Of a DNA stretch of 64,000 nucleotides, positions 42,241-52,130 are shown in pieces. The translations under genes were made by a program, and so were the position numbers. How positions within the stretch are numbered: the stretch's first letter is position 1; each line of letters begins with the position of its first letter. The notes below the pieces were generated by a model, which saw nothing but the letters and a program-made list of their open reading frames with translations, searched no databases and was not told the origin of the DNA. This DNA is from Alg239-R122 sp041746135 (lineage in GTDB: Bacteria; Pseudomonadota; Alphaproteobacteria; Sphingomonadales; Sphingomonadaceae): assembly GCA_041746135.1 (NCBI GenBank), contig JBGTHQ010000030.1, forward strand, positions 114,943-178,942, in the 5' to 3' direction.

Positions 42241-42296
42241 ATGGCAAGCAATGACCAGAACGGCCGCAAGGCCGGACATAATCAGAAGGATGGCCG

Positions 42297-43613
42297 ATGG
42301 CTCTTGTACCCAATGTCGCATTAAGCACTGATCCGCATCCGATAGAGAATGACGGTACGCACATCGATGCGCCGGGGCTGCAATTTTTCGTCTTCGGGCT
42401 GTTTTTCATTTTCGGAGGGATCACAAGCCTAAACGATGTGATCATCCCCAAGTTGAAAGAGCTGTTCACGCTCAATTATACGCAGGCCATGCTGGTGCAA
42501 TTCTGCTTTTTCGCGGCCTATTTCGTGGTGGGAATTCCGGGCGCCAAGCTGGTCAAGAGGATTGGCTACATGCGGGGCGCAGTGTTTGGTCTCCTCACCA
42601 TGATGGCTGGCTGCCTATTGTTCATCCCGGCAAGCCAGACCGCCACTTACGCGCTCTTTCTGTTTGCTCTGTTTGTTCTGGCGAGCGGGGTTGTGGTGGT
42701 ACAAGTGGTTGCCAACCCGCTGATCAGTCTGCTCGGCCCGCAAGAAACCACACATAGCCGGCTTACTTTTGCACAGGCATTTAATTCTTTAGGCACAACT
42801 ATTTTTCCGATTGTCGGCTCTATTCTTATCTTGGGAAGTCTTGCGACTATTTCGGCTGACCAACTGTCCGGCGCAGAACTGGACGCTTATCGCACGGCCG
42901 AAAGTCAGGCAATTGTGAACGGCTATATCGGTCTGGCCATCGCCCTCGCTATCGTGGCCGCCGTGGTTTGGCTGTTTCGCAACCGGTTAAAAGGGGAAAA
43001 ACACGAAGCAAGTGCCGGTCTCGCTGGTTTGGACCTGCTTGCCCGCCCGCGTTTCGGATACGGAGCGCTATGCATCTTCCTCTATGTCGGTGCAGAAGTC
43101 GCCATAGGATCGATCATCGTCAATTACCTGATGCAGGCAAGCGTTTTAGCTTTGGCCGAGCAGGATGCGGGCAAGCTCATCGGACTATACTGGGGCGGCG
43201 CACTGATTGGCCGCTTCATCGGCTCCGGCTTGTTACGCATTGTCAGTCCGGGCAAGCTGCTAGCAACGGTATCGGTAGGTGCAATCACGCTCATCCTTAT
43301 CTCTGCGAACACCAGCGGCGCTCTGTCGGGCTATTCGCTGCTCGCCATTGGTTTGATGAACGCCATCATGTTTCCGACGATTTTCTCGCTCGCTTGCGAA
43401 AAATTGGGAACCCGCGCGGCCGATGGATCGGGAATTATCAACGTGGCCATTTGCGGCGGTGCGATCATCCCGCTACTCGTCGGCGCGCTGGCCGATATTT
43501 CGGGTAGCTTGGCTTTTGCGCTTATCCTGCCAGCACTATGTTATGCGGTGATTGCTGGTTTTGGTATTTTTGCCCGTAACCCCGCGACTACATCCAACTC
43601 GGTTGGAATGTGA
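42297..43613 (+). CDS. FucP/GluP-type sugar:H+ MFS transporter
   Basis: The 438-residue transporter has about twelve membrane segments with the FucP-family motifs FGLFFIFGGITSLNDVIIPKL near residue 33 and VVQVVANPLISLLGPQETTHSR near residue 140. Similar proteins take up glucose, galactose or fucose with protons. It follows the GH3 gene by 56 bases and is probably co-transcribed, importing the glucose released. Downstream, 43614-43871 holds no recognisable gene or clear terminator before the convergent KdgK gene. Confidence 0.88.
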   Translation: MALVPNVALSTDPHPIENDGTHIDAPGLQFFVFGLFFIFGGITSLNDVIIPKLKELFTLNYTQAMLVQFCFFAAYFVVGIPGAKLVKRIGYMRGAVFGLLTMMAGCLLFIPASQTATYALFLFALFVLASGVVVVQVVANPLISLLGPQETTHSRLTFAQAFNSLGTTIFPIVGSILILGSLATISADQLSGAELDAYRTAESQAIVNGYIGLAIALAIVAAVVWLFRNRLKGEKHEASAGLAGLDLLARPRFGYGALCIFLYVGAEVAIGSIIVNYLMQASVLALAEQDAGKLIGLYWGGALIGRFIGSGLLRIVSPGKLLATVSVGAITLILISANTSGALSGYSLLAIGLMNAIMFPTIFSLACEKLGTRAADGSGIINVAICGGAIIPLLVGALADISGSLAFALILPALCYAVIAGFGIFARNPATTSNSVGM

Positions 43614-43871
43614 CCGTCCTAAACGGGCGCACCGAAACATGTATAAAAACACAGGATTGTCAGCATCTTTGTTTTGCTTTTTTTACGCACAGATTTCACC
43701 GCAAGTCCGTAAAATATCTCCTAACTAGGTACCGATAATATTGAGGCAATACTATTTATCGACGCGTCCAGGAAATCGCCGGATCATAGATTATTATGCA
43801 CATACCGGATCGCTGGGCGATCTTTCCTATCGTGCAGAAATAATCTTCGATCAATTTTTTTGGCGCGCCCT

Positions 43872-44780
43872 TTAATAAGGCGCATCGTTATCGATGGGCG
43901 GAACGGCGCCTTTGCGGGTGATGACCCATGATGCTATCTGCTGCCCGCGGGCGATTGATGTGTGTGTGTCCTTGCCCGAGAGACGTGATGCCAGATAGCC
44001 GGCATTGAACGCATCGCCTGCGCCGCTGGCATCGACCAGACGCATCGCTCTGGCCGGGACCAGCTGTGCGGTATCGGACGCGGAAGAGGCAAAGCATCCC
44101 CTGGCGCCTGCCTTGACGATCACTTCGGCGCAGCCCACATCGTGCCAAAGATCGGCGATGTCTTCCTCGGCCAGCTTGACCCCGTGCAACTCGCTCTCGT
44201 CGCTATTGGTCGGAAGGCCTATCGTCGACAAAGCGATCGCTTCGTTCGACACCTGCCGCGCGCCGCTCAGTGAGGGCCACAAGTTTGCGCGGAAGTTGCT
44301 GTCATACGCGACCATGCCGCCATTCATTCGAACCGCTCTGGCGGTCTCGTAGAGTTTGCCCCGCGCTGCGGGTGGCAGGATCGCCAGCGTGATCAGGCTG
44401 TAATAGAGCAGGTCGGTCCCCGCCGCCGCCGCGCACGCTGTATCGATCTGCGGCAGCGAGAACATGTCGCTCGCCGCGCTGTCCTTGCGCCAGTACAGGA
44501 AGCTGCGCTCGCCCGTCTCGTCAACATGAATCGCATATATGCCAGGGTTTCTCCCCGGATGGCGCAGCACGAACCGCGTATCGATCCCCTCGCCCCGCCA
44601 CAGCTCGACCAGCGCATCGCTGATCGGATCGCTGCCCAAAGCCGTTACATAAGCAACGTCCATCCCCATTCTTGCCATATGTATTGCGGTGTTCAGCGTA
44701 TCGCCGCCATAGCGCAGGCCGCCCAAGGCGCCCCCGCTATGATATTCCAGCATCGCCTCGCCAAATATATAAGTGGTCAT
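43872..44780 (-). CDS. kdgK: PfkB-family sugar kinase, 2-keto-3-deoxygluconate kinase
   Basis: The 302-residue kinase shows the PfkB signature 2, DASGAGDAFNAGYLASRLSG near residue 245, and an N-terminal GEAMLEYH with GGDTLNTAIHMARMG. It phosphorylates KDG to KDPG with ATP. The assignment to KDG rests on its place directly after KduI and KduD in one leftward operon. The ATG at 44780, with GGAG nine bases upstream, is preferred to a TTG two codons earlier. No KDPG aldolase is in the window, so that step must be encoded elsewhere. Confidence 0.85.
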   Translation of the reverse strand: MTTYIFGEAMLEYHSGGALGGLRYGGDTLNTAIHMARMGMDVAYVTALGSDPISDALVELWRGEGIDTRFVLRHPGRNPGIYAIHVDETGERSFLYWRKDSAASDMFSLPQIDTACAAAAGTDLLYYSLITLAILPPAARGKLYETARAVRMNGGMVAYDSNFRANLWPSLSGARQVSNEAIALSTIGLPTNSDESELHGVKLAEEDIADLWHDVGCAEVIVKAGARGCFASSASDTAQLVPARAMRLVDASGAGDAFNAGYLASRLSGKDTHTSIARGQQIASWVITRKGAVPPIDNDAPY

Positions 44781-44832
44781 GTGCAAAGCTCCGCTGTTGG
44801 CCCCGCCCGCTAGAGCGCGGCGATCATACCGT

Positions 44833-45588
44833 TTATCTCGCGAGCCAGCCGCCGTCGACCGCGAGAATATGGCCGTTCACATATTTTGCGGCATCGGAGG
44901 CCAAAAACACGGCCGCCCCGCCAATATCCTCTGCCGCGCCCCAGCGTCCGGCGGGAATGCGCTCGAGTATCGCTTTATTGCGAACCGGATCTTCGCGCAG
45001 AGCTTCGGTATTGTTGGTTTCGATATAGCCGGGCGCGATCGCATTCACGCAAATGCCTTTTGCGGCCCATTCGTTCGCGAGCAGCTTGGTCAGACCCGCC
45101 ACGCCGCTTTTCGACGCGGTATAGCTGGCGACGCGAATGCCGCCCTGAAAACTGAGCAGCGAAGCGATATTGATGATCCGTCCGAACCCGCGTTCCAGCA
45201 TGTGCTTGGCCGCGGACTGGCTGAGGAAGAACAGCGATTTCAAATTGACGTCCATCACCGCATCCCAGTCCGTCTCGGTAAACTCGGTCGCATCGTTGCG
45301 GCGGATAATACCGGCATTGTTGACGAGAATATCGAGCGCGCCGAATTCGGCAACCGTGTCGGCGACCAGCGAACCCACCGCCTCAGTCGAGCCGAGATCG
45401 GCGGTCAGCGTAATGCATTTGCGCCCGGCCGCTTCGACCATGTGCGTGGTTTCGCGTGTGTTGGAACGTGCGACCAGCGCAATGTCGGCACCGGCCTGGG
45501 CCAAGGCCACGGCGATCGCCTGCCCTATGCCGGTATTGGCGCCGGTGACCATGGCGGTTTTGCCGGTGAGATCGAAAAGATTTGCCAT
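44833..45588 (-). CDS. kduD: 2-deoxy-D-gluconate/2-keto-3-deoxygluconate dehydrogenase, KduD-like
   Basis: The 251-residue SDR starts MANLFDLTGKTAMVTGANTG and has VNNAGIIRRND, SLLSFQGGIRVASYTASKSG and ETNNTEALREDPVRNKAIL, a segment characteristic of KduD. It reduces 2,5-diketo-3-deoxygluconate to 2-keto-3-deoxygluconate. The stop-to-start gap to KduI is five bases, so the two are one unit. A much longer reading upstream of 45588 runs into KduI and is not a real extension. Confidence 0.9.
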   Translation of the reverse strand: MANLFDLTGKTAMVTGANTGIGQAIAVALAQAGADIALVARSNTRETTHMVEAAGRKCITLTADLGSTEAVGSLVADTVAEFGALDILVNNAGIIRRNDATEFTETDWDAVMDVNLKSLFFLSQSAAKHMLERGFGRIINIASLLSFQGGIRVASYTASKSGVAGLTKLLANEWAAKGICVNAIAPGYIETNNTEALREDPVRNKAILERIPAGRWGAAEDIGGAAVFLASDAAKYVNGHILAVDGGWLAR

Positions 45589-45593
45589 GTCGC

Positions 45594-46442
45594 TTATTTC
45601 AATTGGCAGATGTCGAAGACGTTCATGTCGGTATAGTCGAGATTTTCCCCGCCCATCGCCCAGATAAAGGCATAGCTTTTGGTACCCGATCCCATATGAA
45701 TCGACCAGGGCGGCGAGATAACCGCCTGTTCGTTGGCGATGGCGATATGGCGCAGGCTGTCGGGCTCGCCCATATAGTGGAAAATACGATCGTTTTCTTC
45801 CATCTCGAAATAGAAATAGATCTCGCTGCGGCGGTCGTGCAGATGCGGCGGCATGGTGTTCCATACGCTGCCGGGCTTGAGCAGCGTGAGACCCAGCAGC
45901 AGCTGGTTGGATTCGCAGATGCCGGGAATGACCAGCTGGTAAATAGTACGTTCGTTGCTGGTGTCGAGCGATCCCAGATTGATCGGGTTGGCGTCCGCAA
46001 CGGAGATTTTCTTGACCGGGCAGGTTTTGTGCGCGGGCAGGCTGGCCAGATAATATTTGGCGGGCTTGTCCGCAGACTCGGTGGCAAAACTGACATCCTT
46101 TGTACCCATTGGCAGATAGAGGCAGTCATGCGGTTGCATGTCATACGTTTCACCATCGACGGTGATCGACCCGGCCCCTGCGCCGATATTGACGACGCCC
46201 ATTTCGCGGCGTTCGAGAAAAGGATGGCCCTTGGCCGATTCCGGCTCGGTCTGTATCGGCAGGTCGATCGCTTTGTCAGTCGGCGAAGCCCCGCCAATAA
46301 CAAAACGTTCGTTATGCGAATAGTTCATATTAATCTTGCCGGGCACGAACAGGTCGGTGACCAGATAGCGGTCGCACAATGTGTCGTTATCGACATTTTC
46401 CATCATATCGGGATGCGTGGCATGATAGGTTTTTTCGAACAT
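45594..46442 (-). CDS. kduI: 5-dehydro-4-deoxy-D-glucuronate isomerase
   Basis: The 282-residue cupin enzyme isomerises 4-deoxy-L-threo-5-hexosulose uronate to 2,5-diketo-3-deoxygluconate. The zinc site is seen in WNTMPPHLHDRRSEIYFYF, and the SPPWSIHMGSGTKSYAFIW end is typical. The ATG at 46442 is preceded by AGGAGAAG. An ACCGGTGTCA site at 46513-46522 lies about 70 bases upstream, so this gene heads the kduI-kduD-kdgK operon under the local LacI regulator. KduI substrates come from pectate, glucuronan or glycosaminoglycan-type lyases, not from alginate. Confidence 0.93.
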   Translation of the reverse strand: MFEKTYHATHPDMMENVDNDTLCDRYLVTDLFVPGKINMNYSHNERFVIGGASPTDKAIDLPIQTEPESAKGHPFLERREMGVVNIGAGAGSITVDGETYDMQPHDCLYLPMGTKDVSFATESADKPAKYYLASLPAHKTCPVKKISVADANPINLGSLDTSNERTIYQLVIPGICESNQLLLGLTLLKPGSVWNTMPPHLHDRRSEIYFYFEMEENDRIFHYMGEPDSLRHIAIANEQAVISPPWSIHMGSGTKSYAFIWAMGGENLDYTDMNVFDICQLK

Positions 46443-46512
46443 ATATCTTCTCCTGTTGGCGGGGGCCATCTCGCGGCCAGCATTGTTACTGCCGAATTCG
46501 CATATTTAGGTA

Positions 46513-46522
46513 ACCGGTGTCA
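46513..46522. promoter_or_regulatory. ACCGGTGTCA operator, kduI promoter
   Basis: TAACCGGTGTCA, with CG-centred core ACCGGT, lies between the LacI gene and kduI. Matching copies occur at 51992-52020 and 54973-54982. It is likely the binding site of the LacI regulator encoded next to it. Confidence 0.65.
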
Positions 46523-46561
46523 ATCTTATCCGCGCTTTTGTTTTCTGCTCTGATTTACGCC

Positions 46562-47641
46562 CTAGTTCAGCTTGGCGACAGAGGCGCGTTTAACGAGATG
46601 CGAAATAAACAGCGACGGTTCCTCCACCGGATCGGATTCCGCACGTGTCTTGCGCACCAGTTTGAGCGCCGCCGAGCGCGCCATCGCCGCAATCGGCCAG
46701 CGCACGGTAGTAAGCGGCGGCCAAGTCCGCTCCGCGATCGGACCATCGTCAAAGCCGATAATCGACAATTCACGCGGCACGTCGATACCGCGCATATGCG
46801 CCGCGTGCAGCACCCCGATCGCCATCTCGTCGTTCGAGGCAAAGATCGCGGTGGGCATGGGATAAAGATCGAGCAATTGCTGCGCCGCGTCTATGCCCGA
46901 CTGGAACGTGTAATTGCCGGTTGCGATAAAACTGCGCGGCATGGTCAGGTCTGCTTTCGCCAGCGCCTCTTCAAATCCGGCGCGGCGTTCGCGGGCCGAG
47001 CGCCAGCTATGCTGTCCTTCGACCATGGCGATTCGCGTGTGTCCGTTCTCAATCAGATAGCGGGCGGCATCGGCGCAGGCCTCGCGGTCGTTGGACGCCA
47101 CCATGTGTTCCGCAACGTCCAGTTCCGCCGAGCCCATGCGCACGAATTCGCATCCCGCTTTTTTGCAGATTTCGGCTATCTTGTCGTTCTCGGAAATGGG
47201 CGGCAGGATAATGATGCCATAGAGCCGCTGCCGCTCGATAAATGTCTGGATATCGTCAAGCATGGTGGTCGAGCTGCGGTCGACCGGCCGCACGATCAGT
47301 TCGAAATCGCTGTCCTGCAAAGCCTCTAGTATGCCCTGCTGCACATTGACGATAAATTGCGCATTGGGATTGTCGTGGATCAGTCCGATGAGCGAGTTGC
47401 GTCCCAGTGCCAGCGCCCGGGCCTGCGGGTTGGGCACGAATCCGGTTTCGCGGATAACGACATTCACCTTCTCGCGCGTTTTGTCGCTGAGAAGGGCACT
47501 GTTGTTGATCACCCGGCTGACGGTCTTTTTGGATACCCCGGCAAGGCGCGCAATGTCGTTGATGGTCGGTTTGGCACCGGCATAGGGCTTTTGCATACCG
47601 TTTTCGTTGGCGGCGCTGGTACTGGTTTTTTCTACTGGCAT
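46562..47641 (-). CDS. LacI-family regulator of the uronate locus
   Basis: The 359-residue repressor has the helix-turn-helix TINDIARLAGVSKKTVSRVI at residues 26-45, the hinge PNPQARALALGRNSL, and a ligand-binding domain with GIIILPPISEN and IIGFDDGPIAERTWPPLTTV. It lies between the kduI-kduD-kdgK operon and the lyase/receptor operon, all leftward. The ACCGGTGTCA sites are the probable operators. A shorter form starting at Met16 is possible. Inducers of related regulators are pathway intermediates such as KDG; this is not shown here. Confidence 0.9.
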   Translation of the reverse strand: MPVEKTSTSAANENGMQKPYAGAKPTINDIARLAGVSKKTVSRVINNSALLSDKTREKVNVVIRETGFVPNPQARALALGRNSLIGLIHDNPNAQFIVNVQQGILEALQDSDFELIVRPVDRSSTTMLDDIQTFIERQRLYGIIILPPISENDKIAEICKKAGCEFVRMGSAELDVAEHMVASNDREACADAARYLIENGHTRIAMVEGQHSWRSARERRAGFEEALAKADLTMPRSFIATGNYTFQSGIDAAQQLLDLYPMPTAIFASNDEMAIGVLHAAHMRGIDVPRELSIIGFDDGPIAERTWPPLTTVRWPIAAMARSAALKLVRKTRAESDPVEEPSLFISHLVKRASVAKLN

Positions 47642-47723
47642 GGTGTGGATCCCGGCGTGAACATGTCGTTCCTTAGACCGGAAATGTCGTTATGCAAAAT
47701 CCCGGCGCATTTCCCAGCGCATT

Positions 47724-49067
47724 TCAGGGCGTATAAGGCCCCAGCCAGACCAGTTCCTCGGCATTATTATATTGGGCCGCATAGGGCTTAGCCAGCTTTT
47801 CATAAGCCGGATCATGATATCCCCATGCCGCCGTGCGCAGCGTTTCCAGATAGATGGTGCGCGCAAAATCCGCCTGCCCACCGGGTTTGAACGCGATTTC
47901 GGCATACGGCCACGCAGTCTCGCGCCCGGCAAAACCCGTCATGAAATCAATCGCGTTTTTGAGGCCGCGCCCGTCCGGCAACGCATAGTTCCACAGGTCC
48001 AGATTGACGCACTCGCCCAGCGCCGCCAGCCGCGTGACCCCCGTCAGCGTCCAGTTGGTGTAATGCCATGTGCGCGACCGCGTCAGCTCCTCCGGCAGCG
48101 TGCCGTCTGCTGCAAACTGCCCGGCAATGCGGCGTTCGGGAAATTGCCGGATAATCGTTTCGGCGACCGGTTCCATCCGCGCGAACAGCGAAAAGTGGCT
48201 TGCCAAGAGATCCCAGTAGATACCGTGATTATTATCTTTGGCCCGCTCGGCCCAGCCATTGGGACTGGTAGCCATCCATGTGACGAGATCTCCGAACCAG
48301 CTCTCAAGCGCGTCCTGCTGCTCGGGTGTTAGCACATGTGCCGGACCGATCAGGCCGATCGCCTCGACCGTGCGCATCAGCCGGTGCGCATCGATCACGC
48401 CTTCCTTGCGCCCGGCAAATTTACCCGGCACCGCCTGTGCATGGGTGAGATTGGGATTCATCCGCGTCGCGGGCGTGATAAACCATGTTCGCAACAGCGT
48501 CGCCGCATGCTCGGCATATTTGCGCTCGCCAGTGTAGAAATAGGCGAGACCCAGGGCTTCGACATCGCCGCTCATCGTTTCGAGATCGGTGGTATCGAAT
48601 TCGGGTCCGTCGCGCTCGGGATTGACCCGGCCATCGCGGCGCACATACGGCTCGCCGCCGCGTTTGGTCGGGTCCGGCCACCAATAGGGGCCGATTGAAT
48701 AATAATCATGCTTGTCGCCGCTCGCCGGAGTCTTCAATTTGTCGACCACGGTATAGGGCCCGTTTTTCAGCGCGGTGTCGGCCCGCTTCATCAAAGCATC
48801 GAGCGCCGCCTTGTGCGCGGGCATGTCGGCCTTGATCGCGTTCAGCTGTTCGGGCCGCCAATAAAATGTACGGCGTCCTTCGAAATCCTGCGCATATCCG
48901 TCTCCGCCGCGGCACACAGCCCGTCCCTGTTGCGGAACGAATGCTGCAACCGGAGCATAGCTGGCATTTTCAGGCAGTTTATCCTTGTCCTGGGCACTCA
49001 GCGAAGGCGCAAAAAAAATGCCCCCCGCTACGAAAGCGGAGAGCATAAGGGAGGATATGCGGGCCAT
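47724..49067 (-). CDS. Secreted polysaccharide lyase, alginate-lyase PF05426 fold
   Basis: The 447-residue protein has a signal peptide ending SLSAQ and an alpha-toroid lyase domain. SIGPYWWPDPTKRGGEPYVR, HAQAVPGKFAGRKEGVID and KDNNHGIYWDLLASHFSLF contain the conserved Asn, His, Tyr and Arg positions expected in the Alginate_lyase (PF05426) fold. CAZy families such as PL5 and PL38 use this fold, and PL38 includes glucuronan lyases. The KduI/KduD neighbours favour a glucuronan-type substrate. Its start lies three bases after the receptor stop, so the two form one operon. Confidence 0.83.
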   Translation of the reverse strand: MARISSLMLSAFVAGGIFFAPSLSAQDKDKLPENASYAPVAAFVPQQGRAVCRGGDGYAQDFEGRRTFYWRPEQLNAIKADMPAHKAALDALMKRADTALKNGPYTVVDKLKTPASGDKHDYYSIGPYWWPDPTKRGGEPYVRRDGRVNPERDGPEFDTTDLETMSGDVEALGLAYFYTGERKYAEHAATLLRTWFITPATRMNPNLTHAQAVPGKFAGRKEGVIDAHRLMRTVEAIGLIGPAHVLTPEQQDALESWFGDLVTWMATSPNGWAERAKDNNHGIYWDLLASHFSLFARMEPVAETIIRQFPERRIAGQFAADGTLPEELTRSRTWHYTNWTLTGVTRLAALGECVNLDLWNYALPDGRGLKNAIDFMTGFAGRETAWPYAEIAFKPGGQADFARTIYLETLRTAAWGYHDPAYEKLAKPYAAQYNNAEELVWLGPYTP

Positions 49068-49070
49068 GAT

Positions 49071-51929
49071 TCAGAACCGCAATTTCACGCCGGCATAATA
49101 TTTCGTGCCGGAATGACTGATTTCGCTGACCGAGTTGAGTGTCGGACGGCTGAGTATATACTCGTTGTTGAACAGGTTGATCGCCTGGAACCGCAGCTGG
49201 ATATTTTCCGTGACTGACAGACTGGCGCTGACATCGAACGATTCCTGATCCTGCGAATAGCGGTTTGCGGCCAGCTGGAACGGCTTGAAATACGGCGAAC
49301 GGTATTTGTACACCGCACGCAGGGCAATCGGCCCCTTTTCGTAATAGCCTTCCGCGCTGAGCGTGTGTTTGGACAGGCCGATAAAACTTGCCGGATCGAC
49401 GAAATTGGCCAGCGGATTAACTCCGTCGACGATGCTGGGATCGGGATATTCGAAATTGGTGTCGGCATAGCTGTACCCGGCAATCACCCCGAAGCCGCTG
49501 AGCAGACCCGGCAGATACGTAAAGCTGTGATTTAGCGTCGCCTCAAAACCCCAAAGCTCGCTTTTCTCGTCGCTGTTCGTCTGTTGTGCGACCGGAAAAA
49601 GCACCTCGTTCCCATCGATAATAAAAGGTTCGATGATCGCGGCACCCGATGCGGGAACGATACCCACTTGCAGTTTTTTGTAGAAACCGGCCAGCGTGAC
49701 GGCATTCGCATCGGAGGGATACCATTCGAGCGAAACATCGCCATTCCAGGATTTCAGAGGTTCGAGCCGGGGATTGCCGCCGGAAATGCCGGCAATGGCA
49801 TCCTGAATCGACAAGAACGTGCCACCTTCGGCATCCACACTGCGCCCCGCACCCAGATCCTCTATGTTGGGCCGCGAAATAGATTTGTAAACGGCTGCGC
49901 GAACAAGGAAATCGTCGGTCGCGGCGAATTTGACGTTCAGGCTTGGAAGGACCGTCCAGAAATTATTCTTGCGGCTGATTTCGCGAAAATCCCCCGTCGG
50001 CTGTAGCGAAATCATGCCGCCGCCCTGATTAACGACGTTGAACGATCCGCGAAACCCGGTCGCAGTCACCTGCGTATTGACCACACGAACACCGATATTG
50101 CCGCCGAGACGGTCATTCGGAGTCGCGAAATTGGCCATGGCATAGCCTGCCATGATTTGCTCACGCACATTGATGTCGCCTTCGCTGCGCGGGTCTGCTG
50201 CGGGGCCAAGATCATCCGAACCGGTAAAGGTACGATAGGCGCAGAGCGGATCAAATTGCGCCCAGTTGGAAATATTGGTGCCGTTGTCGCCAAAGAAATC
50301 GCGTTCGCGAAAATCGATGCGGCAGTTCGCATTGGCCTGCAGTTGGAGCGCGGTCGATATCGGGTCGATATCATTGGCGTTGTCCAGATCGGCGTTCCGC
50401 TTATGGTCCGAATAACGCAGCCCGCCCTGGATCGAACGCAGAAATCCGTCGGCGACAAAGGCTTCCCCATCGATGCGCACGGCAAATATCTTGTCGTTGC
50501 GATATTCCGCACGGCGGCGCGCATAACCGGCGTCGTAGAAATTGGCATGATCGGTTATGTCGAAGCGGGGATCGAGCGTGAGCACCGGCGCACCGCTCGA
50601 TTTATTGAACGTATAGGGAATGCGCCCGTTGGAAAATCCGCTGCTGACAAGCGCACCGCTCGTCCCGACCTTTTGCGATCCGGTGCGCAGGCGTGTCTGG
50701 CGATCAACCTGGTCGCGCTGCGTTTCGGAATAGGACACGTCAAAACCGACGCGCGCGGCATCATCGGTCCATTCGACCGACAGTCCGCCGCCATAATAAT
50801 CCTCGTCGCGTTCGCGGATACGGGTTTGCGATTCGAAACGGCTGTTGCCCGACCATGTCAGTAAGGTGCCGTCATTGAGCACCCCGTCCGCCGTGGGCGT
50901 AATGCCCCGCCGACCCTCGGCCAGAACGATATCGGAACGGTTCTCCACCCATTTCCGGCGCGAGAACTGCCCATCGATATTGATGTCGAGTTCGGGGCGC
51001 GGCATATACTGGATCGTTCCCATCACCGCATCGCGGGTCAGATCGTTGTTCATCTGCCGCCACAGAAAGCTGTTGGGCACGAAATAAGTGGGCGTCGTGC
51101 GGCTGGGATTATAGCTGCAGTTGTTGCCGCCGACCGAATTGCACGGGCGCACACTGGAGCTTTCGGTATAGAAATCTTCCGGTGCCGCTTCATCGGCGCG
51201 GGCATAGCCAATCGAAATGCCAAGCTCACCATCGCCCAGACCAAACTGATCGACATAGCTGACCGACAGACGCGAACCCAGGCCGTCGCGCTTATCGATC
51301 TTGTCGTCATAGGGCTCGTAAACCGCACGGGCATCGAGCGTGATGCGGCGCTTTCCGTAATCGAGCGGACGGATGGTGCGCAGCTCGACGATACCCGATG
51401 TGCCGCCTTCGATCAGCTCGGCATTTTGCGACTTGTACACCAGCACGCCGTTGACCAGTTCGGACGGGAATTGCTGGAACGATACGGCGCGGTCGCCGCT
51501 GCCGCTGGTCACTTCACGGCCGTTCAGCGTGGAGAACCCCAGAAAAGGGCCCAGACCGCGAATCGATATTTCACTGGCACTGCCCTTGAAGCGATCCGAG
51601 GTAACACCGACGATCCGCTCGAGCGTCTCGCCGACCGATTGATCGGGAGTCGCGCCGATTTCCTCGCTGACCAGAGCGTCCACGATTACGTTGGCATTGC
51701 GTTTGATCTCGAGCGAATTGCGCTGCGTTTCGCGAATGCCTTCGACGACGATAGTATCGCCGTCCTGTTGCTCTGCAGTCTGATCGTCGACATCCGCTGC
51801 CGACGGGGCGGGCCCCTGCTCGAGCTGTGCATGAGCCGGGGTTGCCAGGGCAATTATTGCCGCCGATGATAGAAGTGCGGATGTGGCCAATTTAATGGCG
51901 CGCGTCGATATATGGTTGTGTTGTGTCAT
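49071..51929 (-). CDS. TonB-dependent receptor for uronic-acid oligosaccharides
   Basis: The 952-residue receptor has a signal peptide ending in PAHAQ, a TonB-box-like DTIVVEGIRETQRNSLEIKR, a plug with SVGETLERIVGVTSDRFKG and SIRGLGPFLGFSTLNGREV, and a long barrel ending AGVKLRF. It belongs to the same saccharide class as the receptor at 29299 but is more diverged. It is the first gene of the leftward lyase operon. Two ACCGGTGTCA copies 19 bases apart lie 60-90 bases upstream, between it and the divergent 637-residue protein. It likely imports lyase products. Confidence 0.92.
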   Translation of the reverse strand: MTQHNHISTRAIKLATSALLSSAAIIALATPAHAQLEQGPAPSAADVDDQTAEQQDGDTIVVEGIRETQRNSLEIKRNANVIVDALVSEEIGATPDQSVGETLERIVGVTSDRFKGSASEISIRGLGPFLGFSTLNGREVTSGSGDRAVSFQQFPSELVNGVLVYKSQNAELIEGGTSGIVELRTIRPLDYGKRRITLDARAVYEPYDDKIDKRDGLGSRLSVSYVDQFGLGDGELGISIGYARADEAAPEDFYTESSSVRPCNSVGGNNCSYNPSRTTPTYFVPNSFLWRQMNNDLTRDAVMGTIQYMPRPELDINIDGQFSRRKWVENRSDIVLAEGRRGITPTADGVLNDGTLLTWSGNSRFESQTRIRERDEDYYGGGLSVEWTDDAARVGFDVSYSETQRDQVDRQTRLRTGSQKVGTSGALVSSGFSNGRIPYTFNKSSGAPVLTLDPRFDITDHANFYDAGYARRRAEYRNDKIFAVRIDGEAFVADGFLRSIQGGLRYSDHKRNADLDNANDIDPISTALQLQANANCRIDFRERDFFGDNGTNISNWAQFDPLCAYRTFTGSDDLGPAADPRSEGDINVREQIMAGYAMANFATPNDRLGGNIGVRVVNTQVTATGFRGSFNVVNQGGGMISLQPTGDFREISRKNNFWTVLPSLNVKFAATDDFLVRAAVYKSISRPNIEDLGAGRSVDAEGGTFLSIQDAIAGISGGNPRLEPLKSWNGDVSLEWYPSDANAVTLAGFYKKLQVGIVPASGAAIIEPFIIDGNEVLFPVAQQTNSDEKSELWGFEATLNHSFTYLPGLLSGFGVIAGYSYADTNFEYPDPSIVDGVNPLANFVDPASFIGLSKHTLSAEGYYEKGPIALRAVYKYRSPYFKPFQLAANRYSQDQESFDVSASLSVTENIQLRFQAINLFNNEYILSRPTLNSVSEISHSGTKYYAGVKLRF

Positions 51930-51991
51930 GTCGCTCTCCCTGTGACCGCCGCATTATTGTTTTTTTCTGGCGTGATTATTCGAATAATGCT

Positions 51992-52020
51992 ACCGGTGTC
52001 ATAATTTGATACCGGTGTCA
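51992..52020. promoter_or_regulatory. Tandem ACCGGTGTCA operators between divergent receptor and lyase-like gene
   Basis: ACCGGTGTCA occurs at 51992-52001 and 52011-52020, 19 bases apart, nearly two helical turns, both in the same orientation. They sit in the 201-base divergent gap and could control both genes. Confidence 0.72.
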
Positions 52021-52130
52021 ATTGAACGGGACTAATCAGTCCAGTTTTGTAATTAAATTGTCAGGACTGTTGCATTTTAGCCATTATGCCTCGTGGATAC
52101 GCTGTGATAATCGAATATTAGGAGACGATA

